From assembly GCF_004924335.1 (NCBI RefSeq), contig NZ_CP024633.1, forward strand, positions 1,240,001 to 1,304,000: a DNA stretch of 64,000 bases, given 5' to 3'. The notes under the pieces were generated by a model. It was not told the origin of the DNA. It did no database searches and saw only the letters and a program-made list of their open reading frames with translations. Every line of letters starts with the position of its first letter. Position 1 is the stretch's first letter. The position numbers were made by a program, and so were the translations under genes. Of the stretch, positions 45,200-58,842 are shown in pieces. This DNA is from Mycobacteroides salmoniphilum (GTDB taxonomy: Bacteria; Actinomycetota; Actinomycetes; Mycobacteriales; Mycobacteriaceae).

Positions 45200-46528
45200 T
45201 CAGCGGCGCCGCACCGTCATGAGTCCGTTGTTCTTCGGGCACGAGGCGACCCCGCGTGAGTGCCACTTTTCGTTGGGTGCCGTCGTGGTTTCAATGGTGA
45301 AGTGCCGCAGCACGGTCCGCAGCACGATGTCCATCTCCATGTTGGCGAACGCAGCCCCGACACAGCGCCGGGTACCGCCGCCGTAGGGCACCCACGAGTT
45401 GCCGGGCTTGGCGTCTGTGAAGCGCTCGGGGTCGAATCGTCCCGGGTTGGGGAAGGCGGCCGGGTCATCGTGCATGAGGTTGATACTCACGACGAGGGAG
45501 TGGCCCTGCGGGATGCGATACGGCCCGATGTCGACGTACGGTGCCAGCACGTGGCGGCCTGCGAAGTCGATGACCGGCCGACTGCGTTGTACCTCAAGGA
45601 TTGTCGCCTGACGGTATTCGCCGCTCTCGGTCTGAGCCTCCTCGGCGAGGCGCGACAGCACCCGAGGGTGCCGGGTGATCCGTTCGAAAGCCCACGCGAG
45701 TGTGGTGGCGGTGGTCTCGTGGCCGGCTGCCAGCAGGGTGAGTAGCTCGTCGCAGACATCGCTGCGCGACATGGTGGTGCCGTCGTCGTAGGTGGAACGC
45801 AACAGCAGGGCCAGGATATCGGTGCGATCCTCGAAATCCGTTGCGGCGAGGGCCTTATCGATGAGGAGTGCGATCACTTCGTCGTAGCGCGCACGGTAGG
45901 TCTTCAACCGGCCCCACGGACTGAAACGCCCATAGTCATGCTTGGGCTGCGGCACACGAGTCGTCAGAGAGGCCAGCACCACCCACGGCGGGATCAGTTC
46001 GCGCAGCTCATCCAGCTCGGCTCCGTCGGCGCCGAAGACCGCGCGCAGGATGGCGTTGAGCGTGATCCGCATCATCGGTTCCATGGTTTCGAACTGCTGA
46101 CCCTCGGGCCATGACCCACACTCGCGCAGAGTCTCTTCCTCGATGATCTGCTCGTACTGAATCATGGCCTTGCCGTGGAACTTCGGTGCGAGCAACTTAC
46201 GGCGGTGCCGGTGTTCGTTGCGTTCCAACGCGAAGACCGATCCGGGTCCGAGCTGCTGGCTGAGGTTGGGCTGGATATTGCCCAGAATCTCGGTGCTGGT
46301 GGTGAACACCTGCCGGGTGAGATCCGGGTCGGCCACCACGACCGTGTACCCGAACTTGGGGATATTGATGGTGTAGACCTTGCCGTACTTCTTGGCCAGC
46401 CTGCTCGTGGTCCAGCGCCGTGAGGCCACGAAGGCGATGCCCTGGGCCAGCTTGGGAAGTGTCACGAGCGGGGGAGCGATCGGCTCGGGTGTATCGGCGT
46501 CTCGATCGATGGTTGAGGCCTCGGTCAC
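45200..46528 (-). CDS. cyp138: Cytochrome P450, CYP138-like
   Basis: A 442-aa P450 of the mycobacterial CYP135-138 group. Sequence follows Rv0136 (CYP138) closely as remembered: NIQPNLS, SVFALERNEHRHRRKLLAPKF, LNAILRAVFGA, LIPPWV and the C-terminal GGGTRRCVGAAFANMEMD. The I-helix is LLAAGHETTATTLAWAFER; the heme Cys is at about 389. The GTG at 46528 is chosen because GGAGGG lies 4 nt upstream; a GTG at 46540 is in frame too. A 28-bp palindrome lies just upstream. In M. tuberculosis cyp138 sits elsewhere, next to a TetR gene. Confidence 0.88.
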   Translation of the reverse strand: MTEASTIDRDADTPEPIAPPLVTLPKLAQGIAFVASRRWTTSRLAKKYGKVYTINIPKFGYTVVVADPDLTRQVFTTSTEILGNIQPNLSQQLGPGSVFALERNEHRHRRKLLAPKFHGKAMIQYEQIIEEETLRECGSWPEGQQFETMEPMMRITLNAILRAVFGADGAELDELRELIPPWVVLASLTTRVPQPKHDYGRFSPWGRLKTYRARYDEVIALLIDKALAATDFEDRTDILALLLRSTYDDGTTMSRSDVCDELLTLLAAGHETTATTLAWAFERITRHPRVLSRLAEEAQTESGEYRQATILEVQRSRPVIDFAGRHVLAPYVDIGPYRIPQGHSLVVSINLMHDDPAAFPNPGRFDPERFTDAKPGNSWVPYGGGTRRCVGAAFANMEMDIVLRTVLRHFTIETTTAPNEKWHSRGVASCPKNNGLMTVRRR

Positions 46529-46549
46529 GTCACCCTCCACGGCGTTGTG

Positions 46550-46577
46550 GTGTTAGTAGACATGTGTCTGATAACAC
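46550..46577 (-). promoter_or_regulatory. 28-bp palindrome upstream of CYP138
   Basis: The half-sites GTGTTAGTAGACAT and GTGTCTGATAACAC match as inverted repeats at 11 of 14 positions, including perfect outer (GTGTTA/TAACAC) and inner (AGACA/TGTCT) blocks. It is 22 bp upstream of the chosen start. It looks like a TetR-type operator; the cognate regulator is not known. Confidence 0.62.
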
Positions 46578-46641
46578 ACCCTACATCTGTCATGTCGGTC
46601 ACACCAGGGGAAATCGCGGGAGATTTGATCGGCGGGTCGAC

Positions 46642-46670
46642 TTGACAGGGGTAACTCTGGCACCATGTAT
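46642..46670 (+). promoter_or_regulatory. Candidate SigA-type promoter for the DUF218 gene
   Basis: A consensus -35 TTGACA (46642-46647), a 17-bp spacer and a weak -10 ATGTAT (46665-46670). It would give a leader of about 35 nt before the TTG start. The -10 is poor. Confidence 0.42.
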
Positions 46671-46710
46671 CTCGTCCGTCTCAGAAGTCACTTAGGTCTT
46701 GGAGGGCGCA

Positions 46711-47265
46711 TTGATCACTCGATGGACGACCGCGATGGTCGTCAGCGCTGTCCTTACGCTGAGTACTCCCGCGACGACGAGCGCCGAACCCATGGCGATG
46801 GGCAAGGACTTCTCGAAACCGGCGGTCGTCATCCTCGGATATGGGCTCAAGCCCGACGGCTCCATGCGGGACAAGCTCTATCAGCGAGTCGCGACCGGTA
46901 GGGCGATCGCCAACATGTTCCCGAATTCATTCATCATCGTCACGGGCGGCAACCCGCAGAACGGCGTGTCGGAGGCCGAGCAGATGCGCAATATGCTTGT
47001 CGGCCTGGGATATCCGTCCGACCGGATCGTGGTGGAGCCGCGCGCCAACAGCACAGTGCAGAACGCGCAGTTCTCCGTTCCGCTGGCCAAGCAGGCCGGC
47101 GCCTCCGGAATCATTCTGGTGACGAACTCGACCCACCAGCAGCGTGCAGACAGGAACTTCGCCGATGCGGGCGGCAATGTGCTGGCCACCGCGAGCTTCC
47201 CTGACGGGAATGCGCCCACCAATATCGGTCAGTTCATGCGCGACATCATCAGCCCATTCCGCTGA
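46711..47265 (+). CDS. Secreted DUF218/YdcF-like protein
   Basis: A 184-aa protein with a signal peptide (TRWTTAMVVSAVLTLSTPAT, then TSAEP) and a DUF218 domain (AVVILGYGLKPDGSMRDKLY, QRVATG, SFIIVTGGNPQNGVSEAEQM, RIVVEPRANSTVQNA). DUF218 proteins such as SanA and YdcF act in envelope integrity or bind SAM; no activity is proved for this one. The start is TTG at 46711 with GGAGGG 4 nt upstream; another TTG at 46699 is possible. No ATG fits before the signal peptide. Confidence 0.8.
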   Translation: MITRWTTAMVVSAVLTLSTPATTSAEPMAMGKDFSKPAVVILGYGLKPDGSMRDKLYQRVATGRAIANMFPNSFIIVTGGNPQNGVSEAEQMRNMLVGLGYPSDRIVVEPRANSTVQNAQFSVPLAKQAGASGIILVTNSTHQQRADRNFADAGGNVLATASFPDGNAPTNIGQFMRDIISPFR

Positions 47266-47416
47266 CGACTGCCGACAACGGTGGGACGACCACAGTTCGC
47301 CTGAAGGGAATGAACCCGGCAGAATCGGTGGTTGACCGATCAAGGCGCTCATCGGTGTGCGCCGCCGTGTGTCTTAGGCATGCTGCATCCACCGCATACC
47401 GCACAGGAGCCCATTC

Positions 47417-48640
47417 ATGACTGCCGTTGTCGATTCGCGCGCACAGCCCGCATCGCCGGTGTCGCCGCGAGTGCGCCGGGGCGCCATCTTCGCGCTGGCC
47501 GTAGGTGGATTCGGCATTGGGACAACAGAATTCGTCGCAATGGGGCTGCTTCCCAATATCGCGCACGGTTTGGGTGTCACCGAGCCGGAAGCGGGGCATG
47601 TCATCAGTGCCTACGCGCTGGGTGTCGTCGTCGGTGCGCCGGTGATTGCAGCGCTCACCGCCCGTGCATCGCGTAGGACACTGCTCATCGCGCTCATGAT
47701 CGCCTTCACCATCGGCAATGCCGCCACCATGTTCGCGCCCGGCTACGCGCCGCTGATTTTGTCCAGGTTCATCTCGGGCCTGCCGCACGGCGCGTACTTC
47801 GGCGTGGCGGCCCTGGTGGCCGCCCACCTCGCCGGTCCGGGGGAACGCGCCAAGGCCGTGGGCCAGACGATGCTGGGGCTGTCGGTGGCCAATGTCGTGG
47901 GGGTTCCCGTGGCCACCTGGCTGGGCAACACCGTGGGCTGGCGGTCGGCGTTCGCCGTCGTCGCGGTCATCGGACTGATCACGATCGGGGCATTGCTCAA
48001 GTTCCTGCCGGGGCTGACGGATATGAAAATCACGAATCCGCTGACCGAGCTCGGCGCGTTGCGTCGCGTGCAGGTGTGGTTCACCCTGCTCATCGGCATC
48101 GTGGGCTTCGGCGGCATGTTCGCCTTCTACACCTACATCAGCACCACGCTCACCAGCGTCGCCGGACTGCCCAAGGCTGCCGTCCCGCTGGCGTTGGCGC
48201 TCTACGGAATCGGCATGGTCACGGGAAACGTGCTGGGCGGGTGGATGGCGGACCGCAGTGTGGTCCGGGCCATCGCCGTCAGCCTGGTGCTGGTCGCGGT
48301 GATGCTGGTGGTTTTCGTGGTGGTATCCGGAAACATTTGGGCCGCACTGGTGCTGGTGTTCGCGGTAGGAGTTGCGGGAACGTCACTGGTGCCCGCGCTG
48401 CAGACCCGACTGATGGATGTGGCCGATGACGCACAGACGCTGGCCGCCGCGCTGAATCACTCGGCACTCAACATGGCCAACGCCGGCGGGGCGTGGCTCG
48501 GTGGTCTGGTCATCGCCGCCGGGTACGGCTACCGCGCGCCGTCTCTTGTCGGCGCGGTGTTGGCGGTCGCGGGGCTCGGAGTGCTCGCGTTGTCGCTGTT
48601 GTACGCCCGGCGGCGGCCCATCGCGCTGGCAGCAGACTGA
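47417..48640 (+). CDS. MFS exporter, AraJ/Cml-like (DHA1)
   Basis: A 407-aa transporter with 12 hydrophobic segments. FGIGTTEFVAMGLLPNIA in TM1, SRFISGLPHGAYFGVAALVA in TM4 and a weak motif A are typical of the AraJ/NepI/Cml group that exports sugars, nucleosides, chloramphenicol or related drugs. AGGAG lies 8 nt before the ATG. It is monocistronic between a DUF218 gene and a membrane-protein gene. The substrate is not known. Confidence 0.86.
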   Translation: MTAVVDSRAQPASPVSPRVRRGAIFALAVGGFGIGTTEFVAMGLLPNIAHGLGVTEPEAGHVISAYALGVVVGAPVIAALTARASRRTLLIALMIAFTIGNAATMFAPGYAPLILSRFISGLPHGAYFGVAALVAAHLAGPGERAKAVGQTMLGLSVANVVGVPVATWLGNTVGWRSAFAVVAVIGLITIGALLKFLPGLTDMKITNPLTELGALRRVQVWFTLLIGIVGFGGMFAFYTYISTTLTSVAGLPKAAVPLALALYGIGMVTGNVLGGWMADRSVVRAIAVSLVLVAVMLVVFVVVSGNIWAALVLVFAVGVAGTSLVPALQTRLMDVADDAQTLAAALNHSALNMANAGGAWLGGLVIAAGYGYRAPSLVGAVLAVAGLGVLALSLLYARRRPIALAAD

Positions 48641-48701
48641 ATTCATACCGATCGCTGCTTTCTGGCCCACGAAGTCAGTTCTCTTCGCCTAGCCTTTCAG
48701 T

Positions 48702-49277
48702 ATGGCTGGGAGCGGCGAGGTAAGGCCTGCGGGCAAAGAGTCGTTCTGGGCGAGATGGCGCGGGCGCGTGATCGGGGTCATCGCTCTGCTACTGGCGCTG
48801 GTGGCGGTGTACTTCGCGTTGTCGGCTTTCATCCCGCGCTGGTGGGCGCAACGCATCGCCGACATGTCCGGTCACGGCAGTTTCAGCAAGGGAATTGGCA
48901 GCGGGCTCACGCTCGGGCTGTTGTGCACCGGCATACCGCTATTGCTCGCGCTGTGGGCGTTTTTGCTGCGGGGCCGCCGCGGTGGGAAGTTCTTCGCCGG
49001 GGTGTTGACGCTGCTCGCCGTGATTGTCGCGGTGCCCAACCTGATGACCCTGACGATCGTGTTCGGCACCAGTAATTCCGCACATGCCGGAGAGCGAGTG
49101 CTCGATGTCGAGGCACCGGGATTCCGCGGAGCGACAGCCATCGGGGCGATCGTCGCGTTGTTGATCGTGCTGGTTGTCGTGTACTTCGTCGTGCGCAACT
49201 GGCGACGGCGCGTGAAGGTCGAGAAGCAGCAGGTCCGTGACGCTGCCGCCGTGACGGAAGGTCCTACGGCCGAATAA
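48702..49277 (+). CDS. Four-TM membrane protein of unknown function
   Basis: A 191-aa protein. It has TM segments at about 24-44, 66-88, 97-120 and 145-165, a basic stretch after the last one (RNWRRRVKVEKQQVR), and a short polar N-terminus. TAGCCT (48690-48695) ends 6 nt before the ATG. It stands alone before tRNA-Arg, and no family is recognised with confidence. Confidence 0.8.
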   Translation: MAGSGEVRPAGKESFWARWRGRVIGVIALLLALVAVYFALSAFIPRWWAQRIADMSGHGSFSKGIGSGLTLGLLCTGIPLLLALWAFLLRGRRGGKFFAGVLTLLAVIVAVPNLMTLTIVFGTSNSAHAGERVLDVEAPGFRGATAIGAIVALLIVLVVVYFVVRNWRRRVKVEKQQVRDAAAVTEGPTAE

Positions 49278-49285
49278 ATCGTGTG

Positions 49286-49358
49286 TGCCCTCGGCAGGAA
49301 TCGAACCTGCGGCCTTCTGCTCCGGAGGCAGACGCTCTATCCCCTGAGCTACGAGGGC
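49286..49358 (-). tRNA. tRNA-Arg (anticodon CCG)
   Basis: A 73-nt cloverleaf read on the minus strand. The acceptor stem GCCCTCG pairs with CGAGGGC, the D arm contains AGCTCAGGGGATAGAGC, the anticodon loop is CTCCGGA in the stem TCTGC/GCAGA (anticodon CCG, reading CGG), and the T arm contains GGTTCGAATCC. The 3' CCA is not encoded. It lies between a membrane-protein gene and argS. Confidence 0.96.
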
Positions 49359-49465
49359 ATCAGGGCCCTGACAGCCTAGCGCATCCCCATCAGCACCCCG
49401 AACACCGTTTCGGTCGCGTGTAAAGGATTCGGGGCCTGGATACCCCAGCCCATAGGATGATCGCC

Positions 49466-51118
49466 GTGACTCCCGTCGACCTCGCCGACCTGCTACGTTC
49501 CACCGCTACCACGGTGCTGGACGAGCGAGGCCTGGACACGTCGGCGCTACCGGCCACCGTGACCGTCGAACGGCCCCGTAATCCGGAGCACGGCGACTAC
49601 GCCACCAACGTGGCCCTGCAGGTTGCCAAGAAGGTCGGTGTTGCCCCGCGTGACTTGGCCACCTGGCTCGTCGATGCGCTCGTCGCCAACGAGGCCATCG
49701 CCGCCGCCGAGATCGCCGGGCCCGGGTTCGTGAACCTGCGGATCGCCGCCGATGCGCAGGGAACCATCGTCACCAACATTCTCGACGCGGGTCAGACCTA
49801 CGGCAATTCGGATGCGCAGGGCACGCACACGATCAACCTGGAATTCGTATCGGCCAATCCGACAGGGCCGATCCACATCGGCGGTACCCGCTGGGCCGCA
49901 GTCGGCGATGCACTGGGCCGCCTGCTGACCCGCCAGGGTGCCACGGTCACCCGCGAGTACTACTTCAACGACCATGGTGCGCAGATCGACCGGTTTGTCC
50001 GCTCGCTCATCGCCGCGGCCGAAGGCAAGGAAGCCCCGGAGGACGGGTACGCCGGCGATTACATTGCCGATATCGCCAAGCAAGTACTCACTCAGCGTCC
50101 GGATGCGCTCTCGCTGCCGGAGGGCGAGGCCGCTGAGGTCTTTCGGGAAATCGGCGTGGACTTGATGTTCACCCACATCAAGGAGTCACTGCACGAGTTC
50201 GGCACGGACTTCGACGTTTTCACCCATGAGGACTCGATGCACACCTCCGGCAGGGTGCAGGAGGCCATTGCGCAGCTGCGTAAGACCGGCAACATCTACG
50301 AGAAGGACGGCGCGTCCTGGTTGCGTTCGAGCAACTTCGGCGACGACAAGGACCGGGTTGTCATCAAGAGTGACGGCAATCCCGCCTACATCGCCGGTGA
50401 CATCGCCTACTACCTCGATAAGCGTGAGCGCGGCTTCGACCTGTGCATCTACATGCTCGGTGCCGATCATCACGGGTATATCGCGCGCCTGAAAGCCGTT
50501 GCCGCAGCGCTGGGTTACGAGGCCGATAGCGTCGAGGTGCTCATCGGCCAGATGGTCAACCTGGTACGCGACGGCCAGCCGGTCCGGATGTCCAAGCGCG
50601 CCGGCACCGTCATCACCCTCGATGACCTGGTCGACGCCATCGGAGTCGATGCCGCCCGCTACGCCTTGATCCGGTCCTCGGTGGACACCTCGATCGATAT
50701 CGACCTACAGCTATGGGCTTCCGCATCGAGTGAGAACCCGGTTTACTACGTCCAATACGCGCACGCTCGACTGTGCGCACTGGCGCGCAATGCCGCCGAG
50801 TTGGGCCTGCAGCACTCGACCGATCATCTCGAGCTGCTCACCCATGAGAAGGAGGGTGCGCTCATCCGCGGGCTCGGCGAGTTCGGCCGCATCCTGCAGA
50901 ACGCCGCGGTGTTGCGTGAACCGCACCGTGTCGCACGCTATTTGGAAGATATAGCCGGTGATTATCACCGGTTCTACGACTCGTGTCGGGTGCTCCCTCA
51001 GGGTGACGAAACACCTGGGGACCTGCACGCGGCACGCCTAGCGCTATGTCTTGCCACCCGGCAGGTCATCGCCAACGGCCTGGATATTCTCGGCGTGAGC
51101 GCACCGGAGCGGATGTGA
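49466..51118 (+). CDS. argS: Arginyl-tRNA synthetase
   Basis: A 550-aa class I synthetase, the same length as the M. tuberculosis protein. It has the N-terminal Add1 domain, HIGG (HIGH-like) at about 137-140 in [19 protein letters not shown], a KMSKS-like RMSKRAGT at about 374-381 and a DALR C-terminal anticodon domain ([12 protein letters not shown]). GTG at 49466 is chosen over ATG at 49457 because TAGGAT (49453-49458) ends 7 nt before it and the family length then fits. It heads the argS-lysA-thrACB run. Equivalent to Rv1292. Confidence 0.96.
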   Translation: MTPVDLADLLRSTATTVLDERGLDTSALPATVTVERPRNPEHGDYATNVALQVAKKVGVAPRDLATWLVDALVANEAIAAAEIAGPGFVNLRIAADAQGTIVTNILDAGQTYGNSDAQGTHTINLEFVSANPTGPIHIGGTRWAAVGDALGRLLTRQGATVTREYYFNDHGAQIDRFVRSLIAAAEGKEAPEDGYAGDYIADIAKQVLTQRPDALSLPEGEAAEVFREIGVDLMFTHIKESLHEFGTDFDVFTHEDSMHTSGRVQEAIAQLRKTGNIYEKDGASWLRSSNFGDDKDRVVIKSDGNPAYIAGDIAYYLDKRERGFDLCIYMLGADHHGYIARLKAVAAALGYEADSVEVLIGQMVNLVRDGQPVRMSKRAGTVITLDDLVDAIGVDAARYALIRSSVDTSIDIDLQLWASASSENPVYYVQYAHARLCALARNAAELGLQHSTDHLELLTHEKEGALIRGLGEFGRILQNAAVLREPHRVARYLEDIAGDYHRFYDSCRVLPQGDETPGDLHAARLALCLATRQVIANGLDILGVSAPERM

Positions 51119-51168
51119 GCGCACACCCGGCAGGCCCCCGCCACGCAGAAGGGGAACAGCACACCGCC

Positions 51169-52527
51169 ATGACCAGTGCACCACCGGCCAACCCGACCGA
51201 GTTGGCACCGAACGTATGGCCCCGCAATGCTTCTCGCGGTACGAGCGGTGAGGTTACCCTCGCGGGCCTAGCCGTTTCCGAGCTCGCCGAGAAGTACGGA
51301 ACGCCGCTATTCGTCATCGACGAGGACGATTTCCGTTCACGCTGCCGGGATATGGCGGCCGCGTTCGGTGGCGCCGCGCGTGTGCACTATGCCTCGAAGG
51401 CGTTCCTGTGCACCGAGATCGCGCGTTGGATCAAAGACGAGGGGCTGGGCCTCGATGTCTGCTCGGCAGGTGAGCTGGCCATCGCGCTGCGTGCCGAGTT
51501 CCCTCCGGAGCGGATCGCGCTGCACGGTAACAACAAATCCGAGGCCGAACTCGCGCAAGCGGTGCAGGCCGGTGTTGGGCACATCGTCGTCGATTCGATG
51601 ATCGAGATCGAACGGCTGGATGCGATCGCGGGCAGCGCCGGTGTGGTGCAAGACGTTCTGGTGCGCGTCACCGTCGGTGTCGAGGCACACACCCATGAGT
51701 TCATCTCTACCGCGCACGAGGACCAGAAGTTCGGATTGTCCCTCGCCGGTGGGCAGGCGCTGGAGGCCGTGCGTCGCGTTTTCGGCACCGACAACCTGCG
51801 ACTGGTCGGGTTGCACAGCCACATTGGTTCGCAGATCTTCGATGTCGATGGGTTCGAGGTTGCCGCGCATCGGGTGATCGGGCTGCTGCGTGATGTGGTC
51901 GCCGAGTTCGGCACCGAGAAGACCGCGCAGCTCAACATCATTGACCTCGGCGGTGGCCTCGGTATCAGTTATGTGCCTTCCGACGATCCGCCCCCCATCG
52001 GGGATCTGGCGGCCAAGCTCGGTGTGATCGTGCGCACCGAGTCGGCGCTGGTCGGTCTGCCCGAGCCGCGTTTGGTGATCGAGCCGGGCCGGGCCATCGC
52101 CGGCCCCGGCACCGTCACGCTGTACCGGGTGGGCACTACCAAGGACGTGATTCTGTCCAACGGTCAGCGCCGCTATGTAAGCGTCGACGGCGGGATGAGT
52201 GACAACATCCGCACCTCGTTGTATCAGGCCGAGTACCACCCGCAGCTGGTTTCCCGCGACAGCGATGTGGCTCCGGTGCTGTCCCGGGTGGTCGGAAAGC
52301 ACTGCGAAAGCGGCGATATCGTGGTTAGAGACGCGTGGCTGCCCGAGGACGTGGCGCCCGGAGATCTGCTGGCGGTCGCCGCGACGGGCGCGTACTGCTA
52401 CTCGATGTCCAGTCGGTACAACCTGCTGACCCGTCCGGCGGTCATCGCCGTCAAGGACGGGGAGGCGCGGCTGATCCTGCGGCGCGAGACCGTCGAGGAT
52501 TTGGTGAGTTTGGAGGTAAGTGAATGA
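51169..52527 (+). CDS. lysA: Diaminopimelate decarboxylase
   Basis: A 452-aa PLP-dependent enzyme that makes lysine from meso-diaminopimelate. The PLP lysine is in [14 protein letters not shown], with [30 protein letters not shown] and GKHCESGD as further PLP and substrate motifs. AAGGGGA precedes the ATG at a distance of 13 nt. A GTG at 51115 is in frame and overlaps the argS stop by 4 bp, giving 18 extra residues; both starts are possible. It overlaps thrA by 4 bp. Equivalent to Rv1293. Confidence 0.95.
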   Translation: MTSAPPANPTELAPNVWPRNASRGTSGEVTLAGLAVSELAEKYGTPLFVIDEDDFRSRCRDMAAAFGGAARVHYASKAFLCTEIARWIKDEGLGLDVCSAGELAIALRAEFPPERIALHGNNKSEAELAQAVQAGVGHIVVDSMIEIERLDAIAGSAGVVQDVLVRVTVGVEAHTHEFISTAHEDQKFGLSLAGGQALEAVRRVFGTDNLRLVGLHSHIGSQIFDVDGFEVAAHRVIGLLRDVVAEFGTEKTAQLNIIDLGGGLGISYVPSDDPPPIGDLAAKLGVIVRTESALVGLPEPRLVIEPGRAIAGPGTVTLYRVGTTKDVILSNGQRRYVSVDGGMSDNIRTSLYQAEYHPQLVSRDSDVAPVLSRVVGKHCESGDIVVRDAWLPEDVAPGDLLAVAATGAYCYSMSSRYNLLTRPAVIAVKDGEARLILRRETVEDLVSLEVSE

Positions 52528-53824
52528 GTGATGCGATAGGCGTAGCGATCCTGGGCCTGGGCAATGTCGGTAGCGAGGTAGCGCGGATCATCGAAAGCAG
52601 CGCGAGTGATCTCGCGGCCCGCATCGGTGCCCCGCTGGAGATCCGCGGAATCGGTGTGCGCCGTGTTGCCGACGACCGTGGTGTCCCGGTGGACCTGCTC
52701 ACCGACGATATCGACGCCCTGGTTTCGCGGGATGACGTTGACATTGTCGTCGAGCTCATGGGCCCGGTGGAACCCGCACGGCGCGGCATCCTGGGTGCGC
52801 TCAACGCGGGTAAGTCGGTGGTCACCGCCAACAAGGCGCTGTTGGCCCAGTCTGCCGGTGAGCTCGCCGAGGCCGCCGAAAGAGCAAGAGTCGACCTTTA
52901 TTTCGAGGCCGCCGTGGCGGGAGCCATTCCCGTCATCCGTCCCCTGACTCAATCGTTGGCCGGAGATTCGGTGATCCGGGTGTCCGGGATCGTCAACGGC
53001 ACCACCAACTACATCCTGTCCGCCATGGACAACACCGGTGCCGGCTACGACACGGCACTGGCCGAGGCGGGGGAGCTCGGGTACGCCGAGGCCGACCCGA
53101 CCGCCGATGTCGAGGGCTACGACGCCGCCGCGAAGGCCGCCATTCTCGCGTCCATCGCCTTCCATACCCGGGTCAGTGCCGACGACGTGTATCGCGAGGG
53201 CATCACGAAGATCAGTGCCGACGATTTCGAGTCCGCGCGTGCCCTGCGCTGCACCATCAAGTTGTTGTCCATCTGCGAGCGGATCACTGATAAGGAAGGG
53301 CGCCATCGTGTTTCGGCGCGAGTGTATCCGGCGCTGGTACCGCTGACCCACCCGCTGGCAAGTGTGAATGGGGCATTCAACGCCGTCTTCGTCGAGGCGG
53401 AGGCCGCCGGCGAGCTCATGTTCTACGGACAGGGCGCCGGCGGTGCACCGACCGCGTCCGCAGTACTAGGAGATTTGGTGATGGCAGCACGCAACCGCGT
53501 CCAGGGAGGTCGCGGGCCTTTGGAGTCCAGGTACGCACAGCTGCCCATCGCCCCGATCGGGCTCATTCCGACGCGTTACTACGTGCGGATGCGGGTCGCC
53601 GACAAGCCGGGCGTGCTGGCCACCGTTGCCACCGAATTCGCTAAGCGCGAGGTCAGCATCGCCACCGTCAGGCAGGAGGGCGAGGTCGACGAGACGGGCG
53701 CCCGGCTGGTGGTGCTCACCCACAAGGCGACAGACGCTGCGCTCTCGGAAACCGTTGCCGCACTTGCCGATCTCGACGTGGTGCTGGGTGTCGCGAGTGT
53801 CATCCGGCTGGAAGGAACACAAGA

Positions 53825-53828
<4 letters not shown>
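52524..53828 (+). CDS. thrA: Homoserine dehydrogenase
   Basis: A 434-aa enzyme reducing aspartate semialdehyde to homoserine. It has the NAD(P) site [14 protein letters not shown] at the N-terminus, the catalytic region [17 protein letters not shown] with [19 protein letters not shown], and a C-terminal ACT domain ([20 protein letters not shown]) for threonine feedback. GGAGG lies 7 nt before the ATG. It overlaps lysA and thrC by 4 bp each. Equivalent to Rv1294. Confidence 0.96.
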
Positions 53829-55809
<1,981 letters not shown>

Positions 55810-56145
55810 CTGGCGTTATTGCTGGTGAGCGGGGGACTCGCCGGGGGGTGCTGGTTGCTTGATGCTCACCAGGGGGTTATCCTCGGTATCAGTCCCAGCA
55901 ATTGCAGCTTCTGCGCACCTGCGCCGAGAACGAGGACGATCACAAATTCTCCTAGTTCTTTCCGATGTCTCCGTCGTCCCAGACAGGCGGCGATATTGCG
56001 CAAGGTCGATGGTCAGCTGCTATTTCTCCGGACCTCGCGTGGCCCTATCTCTGTGGGCCCGCAGCATGAACTTCGCGGCCAGCAACCTGACTGGCCGAAG
56101 TGAGACCCCTCGCCCCATGTTTGGCGGGGGAAGGAAAGGAAATCC
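55810..56145 (+). other. 336-bp spacer / probable rho leader
   Basis: There is no credible gene. Two inverted repeats are visible: CTGGTGAGC (55822-55830) with GCTCACCAG (55864-55872), directly after thrB; and a GC stem (56106-56114 with 56123-56130) whose 3' arm runs into the rho ribosome-binding site. A long leader fits autoregulation of rho, known in other bacteria. Confidence 0.5.
56106..56130 (+). promoter_or_regulatory. Hairpin abutting the rho ribosome-binding site
   Basis: CCCCTCGCC (56106-56114) pairs with GGCGGGGG (56123-56130) with one bulge/mismatch and an 8-nt loop. The purine-rich Shine-Dalgarno tract (56126-56140) begins inside the 3' arm, and the GTG is at 56146. It could limit ribosome access to rho. 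Confidence 0.45.
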
Positions 56146-58074
<1,929 letters not shown>

Positions 58075-58080
58075 CGCGTG

Positions 58081-58122
58081 GCGCGGTATCACCGGTAGGT
58101 ATCGGTGATACCGCGCACTTTT
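58081..58122 (+). terminator. Intrinsic terminator of rho
   Basis: A perfect 14-bp stem (58081-58094 with 58103-58116), an 8-nt loop, then ACTTTT. It begins 6 bp after the rho stop. The T run is short, but the stem is the strongest in the window along with that of rpmE. Confidence 0.85.
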
Positions 58123-58203
58123 GACACGGTGTGATCGGGCGCTGTCGACGCTACTCAGTTGGGCGCCTAAGCCCCTGGCGGTGCGACCTTCCGCGCCGAA
58201 CTG

Positions 58204-58689
58204 CTAGCCGATCGACGCGAGCGGGATCCAGATGCCGAACAGCCAGAATCCCCAGGTCCGGAATCCGTCATCCCAGATTGGCTGGACCCGATGTCCCCAG
58301 TAATCGAAGGCACGGGGAGGCGGACCCCAGCGGTCGGGGAGTGGCCCGCGCCATTCCGCGCGAGGCGGCGGGGCCCAACCCCAGGGCGGGCGCTGGTCGT
58401 AATGCCACGGATTGTCGCGCCACTCCCGGCGATCGTCTCGCCAGCTGCGGTCATCCCGCCAGTCCTGGTCGCGGTCGCGCCAATTGTCGTTGCCACGCCA
58501 GTTCCCGTTGTTGCGCCGGCCGTCGTGGTCGCCCCAGTCATCGTCGTCGTGCGGGCGATTCGGATGATCCTGGGTGTAACCGGGCTGACCAGCGGGCCGG
58601 GCGTATGCCGGAACGGCGCCCAACCCCAGCGTGCCCATCGCCAGTGCGCCAAAGATGACACCTTGGCTCACAAGACTTTTCAGATTCAT
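58204..58689 (-). CDS. Secreted Trp/Arg/Asp-rich protein, unknown
   Basis: A 161-aa protein with a signal peptide (SQGVIFGALAMGTLGLGA, then VPAYARPAG). The mature part is very rich in Asp, Arg and Trp with WRDDR/WRD-type repeats at about 64-93, then Trp/Pro-rich (PPWGWAPPPRAEWRGPLPDR) and ends in a hydrophobic Trp/Ile block (WGFWLFGIWIPLA). GGAG lies 7 nt before the ATG. It has no known domain; an envelope-binding or nucleic-acid/metal-binding role is conceivable. It is convergent with rho. Confidence 0.75.
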   Translation of the reverse strand: MNLKSLVSQGVIFGALAMGTLGLGAVPAYARPAGQPGYTQDHPNRPHDDDDWGDHDGRRNNGNWRGNDNWRDRDQDWRDDRSWRDDRREWRDNPWHYDQRPPWGWAPPPRAEWRGPLPDRWGPPPRAFDYWGHRVQPIWDDGFRTWGFWLFGIWIPLASIG

Positions 58690-58842
58690 ATGCGACTCCT
58701 GTCCGATTATCTCGGCGGTTCGCCCCGACTCAACCGAACGTATTGAGATCCAACAGCGGCACCGTGTTGGTGATGCCGCGGCTGCTGTTGGGGATATCGA
58801 CAGGATGTCAATGCCCGTTACATGCCCGAGATCGGGCCTGCG

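Noticed and set aside
55822..55872. Inverted repeat after thrB considered as the thr operon terminator
   Set aside because: The loop is 33 nt and no T tract follows, so it is too weak to call as a terminator. It is described as part of the rho leader.
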